Shown: positions 1 to 13,300, numbered from the stretch's first letter. The stretch: DNA of 64,000 nt from Meandrina meandrites (GCA_963693305.1 OY855906.1:19269661-19333660), one strand, 5' to 3'. Notes: generated by a model from the letters alone, not told the origin. A program made the numbers and translations.

Positions 1-980
1 ACATTTTCGGGCTTAAATTAAAACTTTGCGCCTGAAAATTACAAGGTGCACACAAAAGGAAGGGAAGTACTGCGTCTGAGTCTATTTATTACCTGAATTG
101 TGCGCCGGTGAAACAGCAAATCACTTTAAACAGCTCGATCGACTTCGTTCTCGTGGTATTCACATAATCAGTAAATGAAATGGATAACACGCGAACGTAG
201 AACCAAGTAAAACAACACATTTCTGTGGTTTACCATGCAGAGAAGAGTCAAATAAACTTTCAAATGTTCTTCTGGGTTCATTTTCAAGTTTTCTGCAAAT
301 CCTATTGCACTCATAAACCATAAAAATGCTTATTCTATATCAACCTTACTGATAAAAAACCGCAATAAATGCCTTGCATTGGAGCTGCGCCGCGCGCACC
401 AACTTTCGTATGCTTTATAAATCACTTAGCATGTTTATTTGTCATATGTTAATGTGTGTTGTTTATTCCTCTCTAGATACGTGTGAGCCAAACCTGGATT
501 TTTAAAAGCTAAAAGGAAATCCGATGTAAATGTCAGTGTGGTAACAGTGGGAAACAATAAACGACTCCATAAACCAGCTACAGTGTATTTTCTTAAGCTT
601 AGTAAAGTAACATAGAATCAACAACTAATAGCATAACATTGCCTATAACGTTAACAATTATTTTTGCCCAAATGAAATTTTATACTATACTAAGCAAAAT
701 GCGGAATACAATTGATTTTTGTTGAAACAGAGATTCGTTATAAACCGTCAAAGTTTGAGTTCTGTTTTTGTACAGCCAGGTGACTATATTGTGAAGCCAA
801 CCGCCATTTTTTGGATTCGTTCTGTAGTGAAAAGCCGAGGAGCTAGCAGGGAACGATTATCGTGAAAATTGCTCGAGCATTCACTACTCGCGAGCCCTAG
901 TAAACAGTTTAAGCGGTGTCGATCGCTACGTGCTGATATGAAAATGAGTTGAGCTTGATTTAGCACCGGCTTGCATTATC
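1..980. other. Intergenic, nothing supported
   Basis: AT-rich sequence with only short chance reading frames. I see no exon-like segment with paired splice sites and no repeat boundary. Confidence 0.5.
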
Positions 981-984
981 AGCA

Positions 985-3004
985 TTATAGTCCATGAGCC
1001 AGTAGGGTTGTCGGTATCATTTTGGGGGATTAATCTACATGGTGATTTTTAGAAAGGTGGAGTAGTAACTAGTCAGAAAATACCTGATAGCAATTGATCG
1101 GTGGTAGTTTGAGGACTTGGGCGCCTTTCAAAGTTTCTCTTAGCATGGAAACGAGGCTGAGGAAGAATTGTTGGAATAGCACCCAGTAAACAACACGAAA
1201 ATCTTTACATCATCATATATCCTATTCTAGAAGCTTAATTTTACCTTATTTGCTTCTTTCAAAAGTCACGCAATATGTTACAGGATTTTCCATTAAAAAT
1301 GAGGACTACAGTATGGGGCACAGTTCTCGGCCGGGTCCAGTTCTCGGCCACTATGTTCAAAGGGGTATTTTTTATCCAAAGATAGACTGGTTCCTGTACT
1401 TGTTGTTACGTAAACTTGTTTGGTTTCACTTAAATTCGTATTTTTTCCGTATACAATTACCAAAAGAGTCAATTTTTGGCACAGGCAGTGAAGAATTTTA
1501 ATGTAAACGTTTTCTTTTACGCTTTTATTTTTCGGCTAATATTGACTTAGTTATATTTCCTTGCGACTTCTGCGTATTTTACTATAGTAGGCCATACTGC
1601 TCACAAATCACTAAGGAACCGATATTTTTACTACATACAATTTCATCTGCTGTGGCCATAATGAGGCCATAATGAAAGATTGACTGCAGTTATTTGACAG
1701 TAGAGTTGAACTGATTGAAACTCTGAGCACTGTCTAAGGCCCTTAACTCTTTTAACCCTTTCACTGCACTCAGGTGCGTAACCCACGTCACAAACGTTGT
1801 TTTCTAAAATAAGACAAAGAAAATAAGTTATAAAAGTGATTTAATTCATTGAAAAAGTAAACAAACCTTCTTTAATATATAGAGATTTTCGCACACTCTT
1901 TTTGTGGCGGAGAACTGGGTCCACTGGTCAATAATGGGCACCGCAAACGAAGCTATCTTCTTCGTTATTGCTCGGACAGAAAAAAGTGGTGCTTACACAT
2001 ATAAACTGAATGCTGAAGCTAGTTGTGGGCGCAATTTCAAGTTCCAGCGGTTCTTCTGAGGTACCTACTTTTTATATTCCGCATAACTATCCAACTTCTC
2101 CAGTCCGCTAAGCTGCTGACTTCGTCCTTTATAGCAAATGGCTGGTTTTCACAATTGGGCAGATCATGAAGGTGCTATGCCCGTATTTGCCTAGGGACTC
2201 GTTCAGCGGCCATTTACACATTTATTCCTTAGCAAAGTTGCAAAAGCAGCCATGTTATTCTTGCGAAGGAAACCAAAAGGGATCTGCAATAATCTAACAT
2301 TGCCATTAGCCCATTAGATAATTCAGCAAGAAGAGACCTATTAGGCTTGGGTAAAACTGTTGTCCCACAAGAAGCGTTTTTTTTTCTGTTTTTTTTGTTC
2401 TGAATCAGTCAACTGAAGTGTCTTTCACTGGTTTTCAAGAGATCATGGAATTTCTTGACTTGTGGGACTTTACTTCTCCATGCCTTCCTCTTTGAATGAA
2501 TATCATTCGCTCTTATAAGACCTTTGTGCAAAGTTCTTTGTGATCACAACGGGATTCTGGTTTGCAGAGAAGGAATTGGAACAGCTTTTGATCAGCCCAA
2601 CCGCCACCGCAGAAACGGCTTGTTGATAATTTTGATACAAGATCGCTGGAGTTCTGAGTGTTGGAAGTAATCGACACCTGCGCATAGTAAAAAGCAAGGT
2701 GCCTAGCGTTGTTGTTCTTGCTATGCACGCATGGAATCATCGATCGTGGTATGGCACGGAGTGATAGTTCTATGTTGCCCTCTTAAAACGCAAGCAAAAG
2801 ACCGAGGGCCACACCCTTAGCTAAATCCGCATTCATGTTTTCACACCCAAAAGATTTTCACTATAACACCATAGCTTCTCAATGAGCTCTATCATGTCTT
2901 TATGACCTCTCTCATAATACAAGAAGAACCACATACCGTTTCACTGGCTTTGGACATTTTATGGTGTTATTTATATGGTCTATAAGCATTTAGTATCACC
3001 CAAC

Positions 3005-3042
<38 letters not shown>

Positions 3043-4655
3043 GCTACTAGAGGACTATTAGTAATAGTCATCGAGTAGCGAAATTCGTGACGCTTTCTTT
3101 CGTTTTATTCCCAAATAAATCTTTCTTCAACTTACATTCGCTAACTTTATTATTGCTTCTGTCCGACTAGTTGGGTGATACTTAAACAATTAGACCCTTC
3201 ATCCTCAAGGGCCACGAGTCAATAGCCCACTCGGCTTCGCCTCATGGGCTATTGACCCGTAGCCCGCAAGGGCTACGGGTCTAATTGTTATAGACGCGCG
3301 TGTAACATTTCGTCAGCCTGATCGCAAATGCTCCAGTTGACATTTCACAACTTGCGGGATTTTGGTTTTGGAAAAGTGCCGATCAAGTTTTTCAAAATTT
3401 ACTTAACGTTGCGTTACAAGCTACGTCATTTCCATGGTCTAAAATCTTACGACAATAAATCTCGACTAATGAGCTCACGTGAATTCTCTCAATTATTGTA
3501 TAATAAAAATAAATTGACGGTGACGATATACGTTTCTATCTTCATTATGTTGTACCATTTTACACTCACTTTCTTCTGTTTCTCTGTTTTCTAAAGGATC
3601 AGGCTCACAGAAAAGTGATTTTATCACCCAACAGCTACGTATTGCTTGAATACACAGTAAATTGTACACAGCTAGTCTCGAAGCTAGTCAGGCTACGCTC
3701 ATTCCCAGCCAGTTTTTTGGTTTGCCGGTTAAGATACTTTCAAAAACTGATGAATCATTCATAAAGAAAATACAAAATGTCTTTATATCTGATAAAGACA
3801 CGGCTAAACTTTACGTCCAATTTCCTAGGACAAAATAGCCCCAAATCTCAATATTAGTGCAGGAATGAGTTGGTCTACATCAGAAGATTTTGAAGCCGTT
3901 CAATAAATTCGCAGTTCGTGTCTAAAACACTCGGCTGCGCCTCGTGTTTTAAACTTGATAAAACACTGCTGCTTATTTATTAAACATTACCTAAACTTGC
4001 TTTGATTATAAATTGGACTTAATACAAGAATTAGCAGTAAGACTAATTACTAATAATTTTTACATGTAACGCTAGGAAATAACCACAAAGATCTACAAAC
4101 ATAAGTCACTTCATTAAAAAAAAACAGCTTCAATTGTATGGTCGGAATAATTGGAAGAGAAAACCGAAATACACACGAGTCCACTGCATCAACCACTGCA
4201 AAGATGTCAAGAATATCAAAATTGATAAATAATAAAATATTAACACAAAGAAAACGTAACAATGTGCATGAATTACAATGCCAACTTTATTGCACTTCTC
4301 TATTTTGGTGTGCATTTCAAATAAAACGCAATCGCGAGGCTGTCACATGACTTGTCACGTGATTTATGTTTAATTTTTTGGAACAATCAATTGACCTGCA
4401 CAACATAACCTATGTTTCTGCGCAGTTTAATTTGAACAGTTTGATCTTCAATAAAGTAGGCCAATTTCTATACGATTATATAGGCGGGTGGAGGGGGTCA
4501 GAAAAACCTTCCCAATTCACAGAAACTTCCTCAGATTGATTGCTATCAGGCATTTTCTAGCTCTATTTTGATAGTGCTTCTCAAAAAAACACAAAGAACT
4601 TTAATCCCCCCGGATGATACCGACCACCCAATTTTTGGGGTCTGGCTCATGGACT
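985..4655. repeat. Inverted ~150-bp repeats bracketing 3.5 kb
   Basis: 985-1130 and 4505-4655 are inverted copies (ATAGTCCATGAGCCAG ends; shared block with CCTGATAGCAAT). TTA directly flanks both outer ends. They may be the terminal repeats of one non-autonomous Harbinger-like element or two separate insertions. No transposase lies between them. Confidence 0.6.
2993..3181. mobile_element. 189-bp miniature inverted-repeat element
   Basis: Ends GTATCACCCAACTAGT and ACTAGTTGGGTGATAC are perfect complements. TTA occurs at 2990-2992 and 3182-3184. Internal TTGATTGGCTACGC resembles the 52187 element. Confidence 0.8.
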
Positions 4656-4664
4656 ATTAGTTAT

Positions 4665-4880
4665 ATACTAGTAGTAATCAGCGATTAGGGGAGTGCGTTC
4701 GACCTAAGATGGAGAGTCAGGTAGCAGCAAAAGAGCAAGATTGTTGGCAAACTCTGCCATTTAATATGCCTCAAATGGAGCGATGAGGATGAGTGAGAGA
4801 AGAATCTCATCACACAACGTTTTGGAGGAAAGATTGCGTGACGAGCCAAAAGAACATATCTCTGCAAAATAAGCAAGAAG
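4665..4880 (-). repeat. Inverted copy of the LLARHAIF-type dispersed repeat
   Basis: Reverse complement of the 56390-56530 block, here with about 45 extra bases internally. On the minus strand it begins after TTATTTTGCAG and encodes LLARHAIFPPKRCVMRFFSH. The shared edges suggest a mobile cassette. Confidence 0.7.
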
Positions 4881-5177
4881 GTTAGCAGCTTATAACCGGG
4901 TGGTTAAACATGAACTCTTTTCTTTTGCTAAATCACTGAAACTCGGAAAATGAATTATGCAACAAGAGCCTACCTGTAAAACCGAACACCTCGACAAATA
5001 AATTTGAACAAATTAGTAGAAATAATAAACACACTGCGGTGACAAACATAACAAGACAACGCATGTCGGAAAAAACTTTGATTTTAAAAACTTGACGTTT
5101 CGTATGCTACAACATACATTTACAATTGAAATTTAGATGCGAAGAAAAAGAGAAAGACTGGTGTCTAATAAAATGTA

Positions 5178-5417
5178 ACAATACTAATAATTAATAACAA
5201 ACAGATGAGTCTGCGGGAAAAAAAATATAAAATGCTAGTAAAGAAAGTTTCTCACTGCCAACGTTTTCATTATAGGCTGGCTTTAAAACACGAATTAACA
5301 ATGTTTCCTGAATTTTACAATGTATATCTGACCGACCAGTTGCTAAGATATCAAAATTGTCCCATTTAATATTTTTTCCCGCAGACTCATCTGTTTGTTA
5401 TTAATTATTAGTATTGT
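5178..5417. mobile_element. 240-bp miniature element with ~46-bp perfect inverted repeats
   Basis: The arms (ACAATACTAATAATTAATAA onward to GCGGGAAAAAA) are perfect complements, flanked by TA. This is consistent with a Tc1/mariner-type derivative. The perfect arms suggest a young insertion. Confidence 0.8.
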
Positions 5418-5878
5418 TAACTATCGTCGTTCATTTAGAACTCAACTAATAGTAACAATAAAAGAGACTTTAATAATATTGTTTATTTCATTCATATTGT
5501 CGTAATATTTTTAATAATCATAAATATTCCATGAATTTTCATTAAATTTCGCAACTGCCGTTAATTTTTTCGACTATTTTGCTTGGTACAAGAAAAATGG
5601 TAAGAATTGGGATCATTGGGTTGGCACTCTCTGACACACATTTTTGTATACTCTCAAGGGACTGTTTTAATTTGTCAAGGGAATACTTTTAGCTGTGGGC
5701 GATAAAAACGTCACTGGATAGGAATGCGTCAGGACCCGTCAGCAGTTCTCGATCCCGAAGTGTTATTTTCACGCGTCGCTCGTCATTTAGCCTGTCTAGC
5801 CTTTTGCAAACTACAGGTAGGTATTTTTCAAAGATCTGTGCTTTTCATCGATTGAATCACTTAGTTTTACATGCTTAA

Positions 5879-6207
5879 GGTGGCTCAGAACAGTTTCCTG
5901 CATTTTTCAACACCTCAATTTTGACGGATCAATGCCAAAAGTCTTTTTCAGTTGACCCAACAATTATGGTATCAAACAGATGCCCAATGGCCGGTAAACA
6001 AGTTATGGCTATTTTTTGGACATTGCAAGTTACCATAGCAACAGTATAACCTGTTAAAAACAGCCTTAATTCTAGCTTTAAGTGCTTATAACTTGAAAAC
6101 AAGTCTGGTGACCCCCATTTTTTATTACTGAATTGTAATCAACAGTACAAGATGCAACTTTCTGCAAAGTTTTAAAAAAAAATCTGCACATGGCGTTCAG
6201 AGCCACC
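5879..6207. mobile_element. 329-bp TTAA-flanked miniature element, copy A
   Basis: TTAA occurs at 5875-5878 and 6208-6211. Ends are GGTGGCTC and GAGCCACC. It is the inverted partner of copy B, separated by only about 12 bp beyond the TTAA sites, so the junction forms a near-perfect palindrome centred near 6218. It contains an AATGGGGGT-type block (complement here) shared with the 3.9-kb element. Confidence 0.9.
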
Positions 6208-6227
6208 TTAAATTTACGAAAATTTAA

Positions 6228-7381
6228 GGTGGCTCTGAACCCCATGTGCAGATTTTTTTAAAACTTTGTCAAAAGTTGCATCTTGTCTTGCTGATCAAAA
6301 TTTCGTAATAAAAAATGGGGGTCACCGGGCTCGTTTTTGAGTTAGAAGCACTTAAAGTGGTACTATGATCAAATTTTCACCCCTTGCAATTTTAGGTGTT
6401 TCAAAGAGTATTAAATGAAAGATTAAAAATGCCGTTTACCGTTTTCAAATATCTATTTTAGTTCCAGAGATATTTAAGCCTAAAAAAATCGTAAAATATG
6501 CAAATTAGGGAACTGATGACGTCATATACTCAACCCAATTTTTTGTCAAGGACAAAAATTAAGTTATCTCGGTCATTTTTCTGCAGAGACCAATGAAACT
6601 TGGCAGACTAATAGTTCCTCAGGTGACACACCCACAGCTGTAATAAAATTATGTTACCATGGCAACTCACTCTTTTCCAGTCCCCATCAATTTTATTTCA
6701 ATATTTCAGAATTTTTCAGTTCGGAAAAATTAAACCCAGGCAAGATGTCTGCCAAAGCCATTGATATGCTTGCTAGATCTCGCATGTAAAGCATTATTTA
6801 CAAATATTAACGGAGAATGCCAGAATTGGCCAGAAAGGCGTTAAGCATTTGGGGGATCTGGAACCTAGTATGTTGCCATGGTAACCAAGTTGTCAAGTTC
6901 ATATTGTGAAACACAACTAGCAGAGTGTAACTGCAAAGAATCAGAGACTTTCAATACAAATTGGCTGAGATATCACTTTCTTAGCATTTAATCAGAATTT
7001 GGTTGAGTATATGACGTCACTACTTTGCTAATTTGCATATTTTAAAAACTTGAATATCTCTGGAACGAAAAGAGGTATTGAAAAACAGTAAACGGCATTT
7101 TGCTTCTCATGTAGAGTACTTGTTAATATTTTAAAACGGTTGCGAAAGAAAACATGCGAATTTCATCATAGTAGCACTTTAAAGCTAAAATTTAGGGTGT
7201 TTTTAACAGGTTGTAGTGTTGCTATGGTAACATATTGTGTAATGAAAAAGACAACAACGTGTTCGCCAATCACTAATCATTTGTTTGACACCATGATTGT
7301 AGCATCATCTGATTAAGAGTGGTTATAATGACCAATCGAAATCTAAGTCTTGGAAAGTGTTGGAAACGGTAGCCAGCCACC
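6228..7381. mobile_element. TTAA-flanked miniature element, copy B, interrupted
   Basis: TTAA at 6224-6227 and 7382-7385 bounds ends GGTGGCTC and CAGCCACC. Removing the nested insertion and one TTAA leaves about 327 bp, matching copy A (329 bp) in inverted orientation. This reconstructs the insertion order directly from sequence. Confidence 0.9.
6356..7178. mobile_element. 823-bp TTAA-flanked element nested in copy B
   Basis: Ends are AGTGGTACTATGAT and ATCATAGTAGCACT. TTAA at 6352-6355 and 7179-7182 duplicates the TTAA that copy A retains once (GCACTTAAAGCT). Long terminal inverted repeats of ~180 bp include a TGACGTCATATACTCAACC-type block near each inner end. No coding capacity. Confidence 0.9.
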
Positions 7382-7986
7382 TTAAAAGCTGCTGCGAATC
7401 TTCATTGTCAGAGGATATTGGCCAATCAGAAAGAGGCCAGGGAATAGCAAATTCCCTTCGGCACAACTTCTTGTCGCTACGCATTCGGACGGCTTAAAAT
7501 TTTTGGTTACCCGTTTTTGTTCGAGGGCTAGCTCTGGGCCGTTTGGATGAATTTTTGATTGAACAATACGAGAAGATTCCTCAAACCTTCCTCTTACATG
7601 TTGCTCAGTTTGAAAGCTGTGCGATGGGATTTTCTCGTCGAAAATCGCCTCGGCGCTGGAGCTGTTCGAATTTGGAGCTGTTGGAGTTTCCACCCTTTCA
7701 TTATAATTATATGTCTAGTAAGCAGCGAACGCAAAATCCTTCAAACCGCTCAAATTTGCAATTTCGAGCCAAAAGAACCACACCACAAAACTGGTAAGAT
7801 AAACTTACGTTTATTTAGCATGTATTTGTTCATATTTTACGTTATTACACGCAATTCTGCGAGCCGTTCTGTAAATCCTATACATTTGCTATTAAAATGC
7901 TAATGTGCACACAAAGAGTTTGTCTGGGTTCCCTGTGTATATGGCCGTGAGTTTTTGTTCTTCAATACAATTCGTTTTGCCGAGTA

Positions 7987-8400
7987 CAGCTATTTCGAGA
8001 AACGTTGTCGGAAAAAAGCAAAAAACTGCAAAAGCCAATCCCGAAAGGTAGTATGGGTAGACCTATTGAGCTACTGCACGTGTTGAATACTAATGAGATA
8101 TAACAACAAAATAAGCGCGAATTTCAGGTTTTCTTTCTTTTCAGACATGTAGAAACAAGGTACGTTTAGCCCCTCTGAAGTTTATAAGAGTTTTCCTCCC
8201 TCAAAGACATGCGACAGTAAAAGTAAAGCTACAGATATAGGCCTCCTGAGAGGAAAAACAAATTCTCCACGTGCAAAAATACAAACTTGTATCTTTCTTC
8301 CACGCCAATATGCAAAATTCCAGTGAATACCCAGACCACCTTTCGGTCTTGTCGCGTGCACTTTGATACTTTTCTCCGACAGCCTTTCTCGAAATAGCTG
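7987..8400. mobile_element. 414-bp TA-flanked miniature element
   Basis: Ends CAGCTATTTCGAGAAA and TTTCTCGAAATAGCTG lie between TA dinucleotides (7985-7986, 8401-8402). Ends starting CAG with TA duplication suggest a Tc1/mariner derivative. No coding frame. Confidence 0.82.
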
Positions 8401-8404
8401 TATA

Positions 8405-8885
8405 CAGTTAAAACCCGCGTAAAAGATCCTAGATTTTTTTCAACGTTGCCTAAATAGGTTCTTATGGAAAAGGTATTTTAGGCTACTTAGGTTCTTAAAT
8501 AAGTTCTAAATTTGATAGGGGCACTAGCGATCAGCACAGATAACTACTACAGGGCATGTGACATGGAATACCGGTATATTGCTGTGCTTCAAAAACTGCG
8601 ACTTTAAAAATGAGACACGTATTCTGTATTCCAAATAATTGCATTGAGCAATCCAGTATTAGCGAAGACATGATATGGGTTTCATTTTAGTTCATTCGTT
8701 GAATCTTACTGACTGAAACCTAGACTAAATTTTTTTCTGTATTTTCATGTGCCTTTGCTTGTGTAAAACAAGAACCTATTGAAAATTTTAGGCTAAATAG
8801 CTTCTTATGAAAAGGTGGGTTTAAAATGGAAATTTTAGCCTAACAGGTTTTTAAATTTTAGGTTCTTATACGTGGGTTTTTACTG
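8405..8885. mobile_element. 481-bp TA-flanked miniature element
   Basis: Ends CAGTTAAAACCCGCGTA and TACGTGGGTTTTTACTG lie between TA sites (8403-8404, 8886-8887). CAGT termini and TA target are typical of Tc1/mariner. It abuts the previous element exactly, sharing a TATA junction. Confidence 0.82.
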
Positions 8886-8887
8886 TA

Positions 8888-10299
8888 TTTTGTTGTGCCG
8901 TAAGATAATCAATTTAACGGAGTAATTTATCTTGCAAGCGTATGTGCAATACTTCGGCCGTTTGCAACGTCCATTCTCAAACTCATTAATCATTCGTCAA
9001 GTTAAAACAAAGAAAATCATAACCGTGAAGGAGGATGGGATACCCGGTCTTAATTAGCATAGATTTTTTTCACATTTGACGGTAAAATATGAGGTCTCTC
9101 TCTCGCGCGCACGGAATGGGAACGAGTGCCAGAGATCAAGCCGTATCTTTTCTCAATTAATCAAGTATTGTCAAATAACAAAATATGTCATACGAGCGTA
9201 TTTTAACCACCATAACGTTCCTAACCATTGTAATTACGAGCGTAAGACCTTCCAACAGTTTGGTTGGTCTTTGATCGACAAGGAAATCGCCTTGATGCGT
9301 TGAAAGATTCAGGTTTGTTCTCTTTATTCAATAAATATTTACAGACATGTTTGCTAGAGGGCAATTATGCACATTAAAAAAATAATCCTTTACAGTTGAG
9401 TTATAAAGTAAGAAGAAAATCTGATAATACAGTCTTTGAAAGAGCGGTCCTTCTCTCAAAAATTCCAAATGTATCTACATAAACAGTTCATAATTATTAT
9501 AATGCGCGAGGATTTAAAAAAATTCTCCGAACAATAATAGTGTGGAATTAGACAAAAGAACATAGCTGTAATTCATCGACTCGTTACGATGTCATTTTAT
9601 GACAGCAACACCGTGTTGGTGGAGTAATTTTAACGGGGGACTGGATCGAGTACATAAACATGACGGCCACTGATGCAGATCGCTGTATAATTTTATTATT
9701 AAGAAACACAGCTACTTTCTTCCGTTGGTTATATCGCTTTCCGTCGTAGCAAAGCCTCGTTAACTGTCGTTTCCTTATACTTGATTCCATTCCAGTTACT
9801 AAATATGGTGTATTTGGCGAGGTATTCTAGTTCCTAGAGGTGATTTTCGAGGTTATATTGACAGCTAAAGGAACAATGAATGAAATTCATAAATGCTCTT
9901 AGAAAAAGGATCATATATATATATATATATAGATTGGGGGATTTGAGCAATAAAACATTTTTAAAACATGTAAAAAAGTTAGGTAATGCAAACATAAAGA
10001 GTTCAGTTTGATTTACCTTTGCATGTAGTATAAACAATTCAGTCCGATCAGGGGTTATAAGCCTCTTGTACAATAAATGATCCTCGACTTTTGTGCAAGG
10101 TATAAAAATACAAAGGCCCCTCCCGTTTTGCAGTAATCTGATAAAGGTTTTTCCAATTCAAGATTATTGTTTTGACGACATACACAAGAGTAGTTTGTGT
10201 TTGCGTGCTGGAAATGCGCATGGCGCGGTTGGTCATTTCACACTCGGTATGTACATGCATGTACCGAGTTGCCTGTCATAGCTCTCCACTTGATTTGGA
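8888..10299. other. Downstream flank and possible 3' UTR of the ING gene
   Basis: No coding frame stands out. A hairpin (ACTCGGTA / TACCGAGT around ACATGCATGT) lies at 10242-10269, within 60 bases past the stop. A minus-strand AATAAA is at 9692-9697. Confidence 0.4.
9913..9931. repeat. (AT)n microsatellite
   Basis: Short TA/AT run in the downstream flank of the ING gene. Confidence 0.9.
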
Positions 10300-10339
10300 C
10301 TACTTTTTCTTTCTCTCCTGAGCACATTTTGGGCAATAC
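10300..10339 (-). CDS. ING5: ING exon 10 (C terminus and stop)
   Basis: The exon completes Trp234 and encodes [12 protein letters not shown] then TAG. The last two zinc cysteines (C236, C239) and the polybasic tail end as in human ING5. The acceptor is TTGCAG. A possible poly(A) signal for the minus strand is the TTTATT at 9692-9697. Confidence 0.96.
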
Positions 10340-13300
10340 CTGCAAGGGAAGCCAAACAATCAAATTCTTCATCAGTGAACATATTGAAGGAGTTCACATT
10401 CCCTTGTCATTGTCTTTTAGTCACACAGGACGAAATCACATGTTTCCGTATTTCTGAAACATGACGGAAACATGCAACTCCATGTTTCCGTTACGTTTCC
10501 GTCTTGCGGAAACGTGAAAATTCAAGTCTACGTGTTTCCGTCACGTTTCCGGAACGGACATGCCAAAAAGTGGTACGGTTCCGCTGTGACCGCAGCAACG
10601 GAGACGTGAGTAAACGTCACGAAACCGCTAACGGAAACACAGGTAATCCGTCGTGTTTCCGGATCGGTTTCACATGTTTCTGTGACGTTTCCGTTTACGG
10701 ATTCTTGGAATTTCGTCCTGTGTCAGTAGTTTTGTCTTCCGTTTTTGTGTGGGATACTTGTGGCATCGTACACTAATGCGATCGGGTTGTAAGTCCGTTA
10801 ATGCAAATAAGTTATGCAAATGAGCTATGCAAATAAGTTGCAACATTGTATCCCACACATGCACCCTTTGGGTACCCTATTTTTATTTTTTGTTTATGGA
10901 TTCTTAACTTCAAACTGCAAGAGCAGCAGTCTTTATTGGCAAAATCACAGCCATAGAATTAAGAGCATAAAAAGATTTCTGAACATTCCATAAGAATTTT
11001 TATACAAACTGCCAAAAACCCAAGTTTCTCCATCCACGCCCCTTCCTGGCTTTCCTGTGTTTCATTTGGGTTGTTCTACATACCGTGATATTTGAGTAAA
11101 TTCAGTGAGCAGTTGGTCAGTGCTGAAATTGCTAAAAGCTGAGTGACCTAGCCCCTTTTAACAAGCAAACCTCTGAACTGACCATTTTCCTTTGGGCTTT
11201 GACGATAGTCCTACACATGGGAAGTGAAACCATTCAATTGGACACTAGAAGGAAAACAGCAAGTTAATGTCATTAATGTCCAATCTGATGATAGTTGCAA
11301 ATGAAATTGCTCAAAAGAAAGAATAGTTACGCAGCTCTCGTAAGCTTGTAATTCTACTGTTTCTCTAGTGTAGCAGCTGCTATTGTTTTGGGGGCTAGGG
11401 CGCATTGTTCTTGTTGTTTGTTCTATTGTTCTCTCAGCCACGCATGTGAGACCTTACGAGAGCTGCATGGCGACCCAAAAGAAATATAGAATTTTTTTGT
11501 TTCCAGTAAAGAAAAAAGAGCAGTTATGTTATTGTTACACTGGATCACCAAGGTCATAGCTACTCTACAGAAACAGGAATCTCCAGTAGAAGACATTATG
11601 GCTTTATGGTTATTGCACTGGACTCCAGATTAAACAGTCCAGCATCACTGTGTTCAGTTGTGTTCTGGTGCAAAAGACTTAACTCCCACCGTGCCTCCCC
11701 CAACCTGGGCAACATGACAGCATGCTGGGGAGAAACCTGCGATGGACCAGCATCCCATCAGGGGTGAGTAACAATACTCCTTGCTGCTACATGCTACAGA
11801 AACTGGCGATACATGTAAGCACTGAGAACCATGAGCCAGTTGTGCTTAAAATACTGTACTTTTTTACACAGGGATGGCAATCTACATGTGTCTCATAGGA
11901 ACTACAGAATGGGACGGGAAGCTACACTAATGTAGCTAGCACACAGGAAATGGCAGTACAAAGTACATTGACAGGCATGACATGCTTACCTCTGTGTTAT
12001 CACAGCCAATCATTTCACCATATGAGACCTGAATCAAAATCAAATGAGTTCACATGGTTATTTTGTACCGGTAAAAAAATGGAATTTATAAAGTTCAGAA
12101 CCCATATCCACGAAAAGAAGGAAATTTATAATGTGGAACAACTGATCAAACTCTTTTTTAGCTTTAGTATCTTTTATTAGTAACCACATGTACAGTGTAC
12201 AGTGCATTGAGGGTTGTGTGAAGATAGATAGCAACATCTTTTATAACAACGAAGAAAAAAGCTAGACCCATTTCACAACTTGCTTAACAAAACATGCTAC
12301 CACACTGAAAAGAAATAATGTTTCTACTATTCTTTCACAGGCTACAGTAGATATACCATTTGATTGTTTTTTGTACAAATGTTCATTTGTGTATCACATA
12401 CCTGATGGCACAAGCAGTATGTTGGTTCATTTGGATCAACTGGCATGTCAAGTACCTGAACCTCAGGTGCCAGAAGAGAAACAGCAATGGCAAGTGATTT
12501 GGGACCATCCGATTCAACCCTAAAGCACGCGTTGCAATAATTTATTAGAAAGATTGGTTTTTCAAGTAAAAAAAACATTTTCCTGAGAGCTGGCATGTGA
12601 CAGACAACATTGACTGGTGGGGACGGCTTTAAAACATGCAACCACTTGATAACAAATGTGGATAAACATTTGACTGTAATAAATTAAGCAAGACTTATTT
12701 CATAGTTCTAAGCGACAGAATGAATTTCTGTGATTTACTGTCTCGAAAAACTACTGAATGTATATCGTTTGCCTTAGAAAAGTTTAGTATTACCTAAATA
12801 CTCATCAATGAAATTCAACTGCATCCTGTGGTGTGTTTTACAATAACTGCCACTGTAGTAATACTTGTATTTTGTTATTGAATATGGTTTCCACTGAACA
12901 ATCAAGCAATAAAGACAAAAATAACGATACCAAAAACACTTGTAGCATGTTGACAGTTTGAGTACAGTTGAGAAGAACCTATCCAGGGTTTGTACAAAAA
13001 ATCGCAACTATTTTTCCAGGACTTTTCAAGGACCACCTACCAGGAATGTAATTTCGCAGATGGTATAAAAATGCACATTCCCAGTGCAACCTAACAGGTT
13101 TCTAAGGCCTAAAGTGTTTGCTCTATCTCCTCTGCATTTATCAGCTCCCTTGTCTTTTCTCTTTATAAGCTGCTTTTACACCGGTCCCGTGTTTTACAGT
13201 GTCTAAAGTTGCTTCACACAGGAAAAGAATACCAAAGTCTATGCAAAGCAATTTGCTTTCGAACCCACTACCTTAAAGTTGAAGAAAATTGAAGGCCTTT

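Noticed and set aside
7382..7693. 103-codon minus-strand open frame next to copy B
   Set aside because: It overlaps other open frames on the opposite strand, starts in transposon end sequence and shows no domain or splice support.
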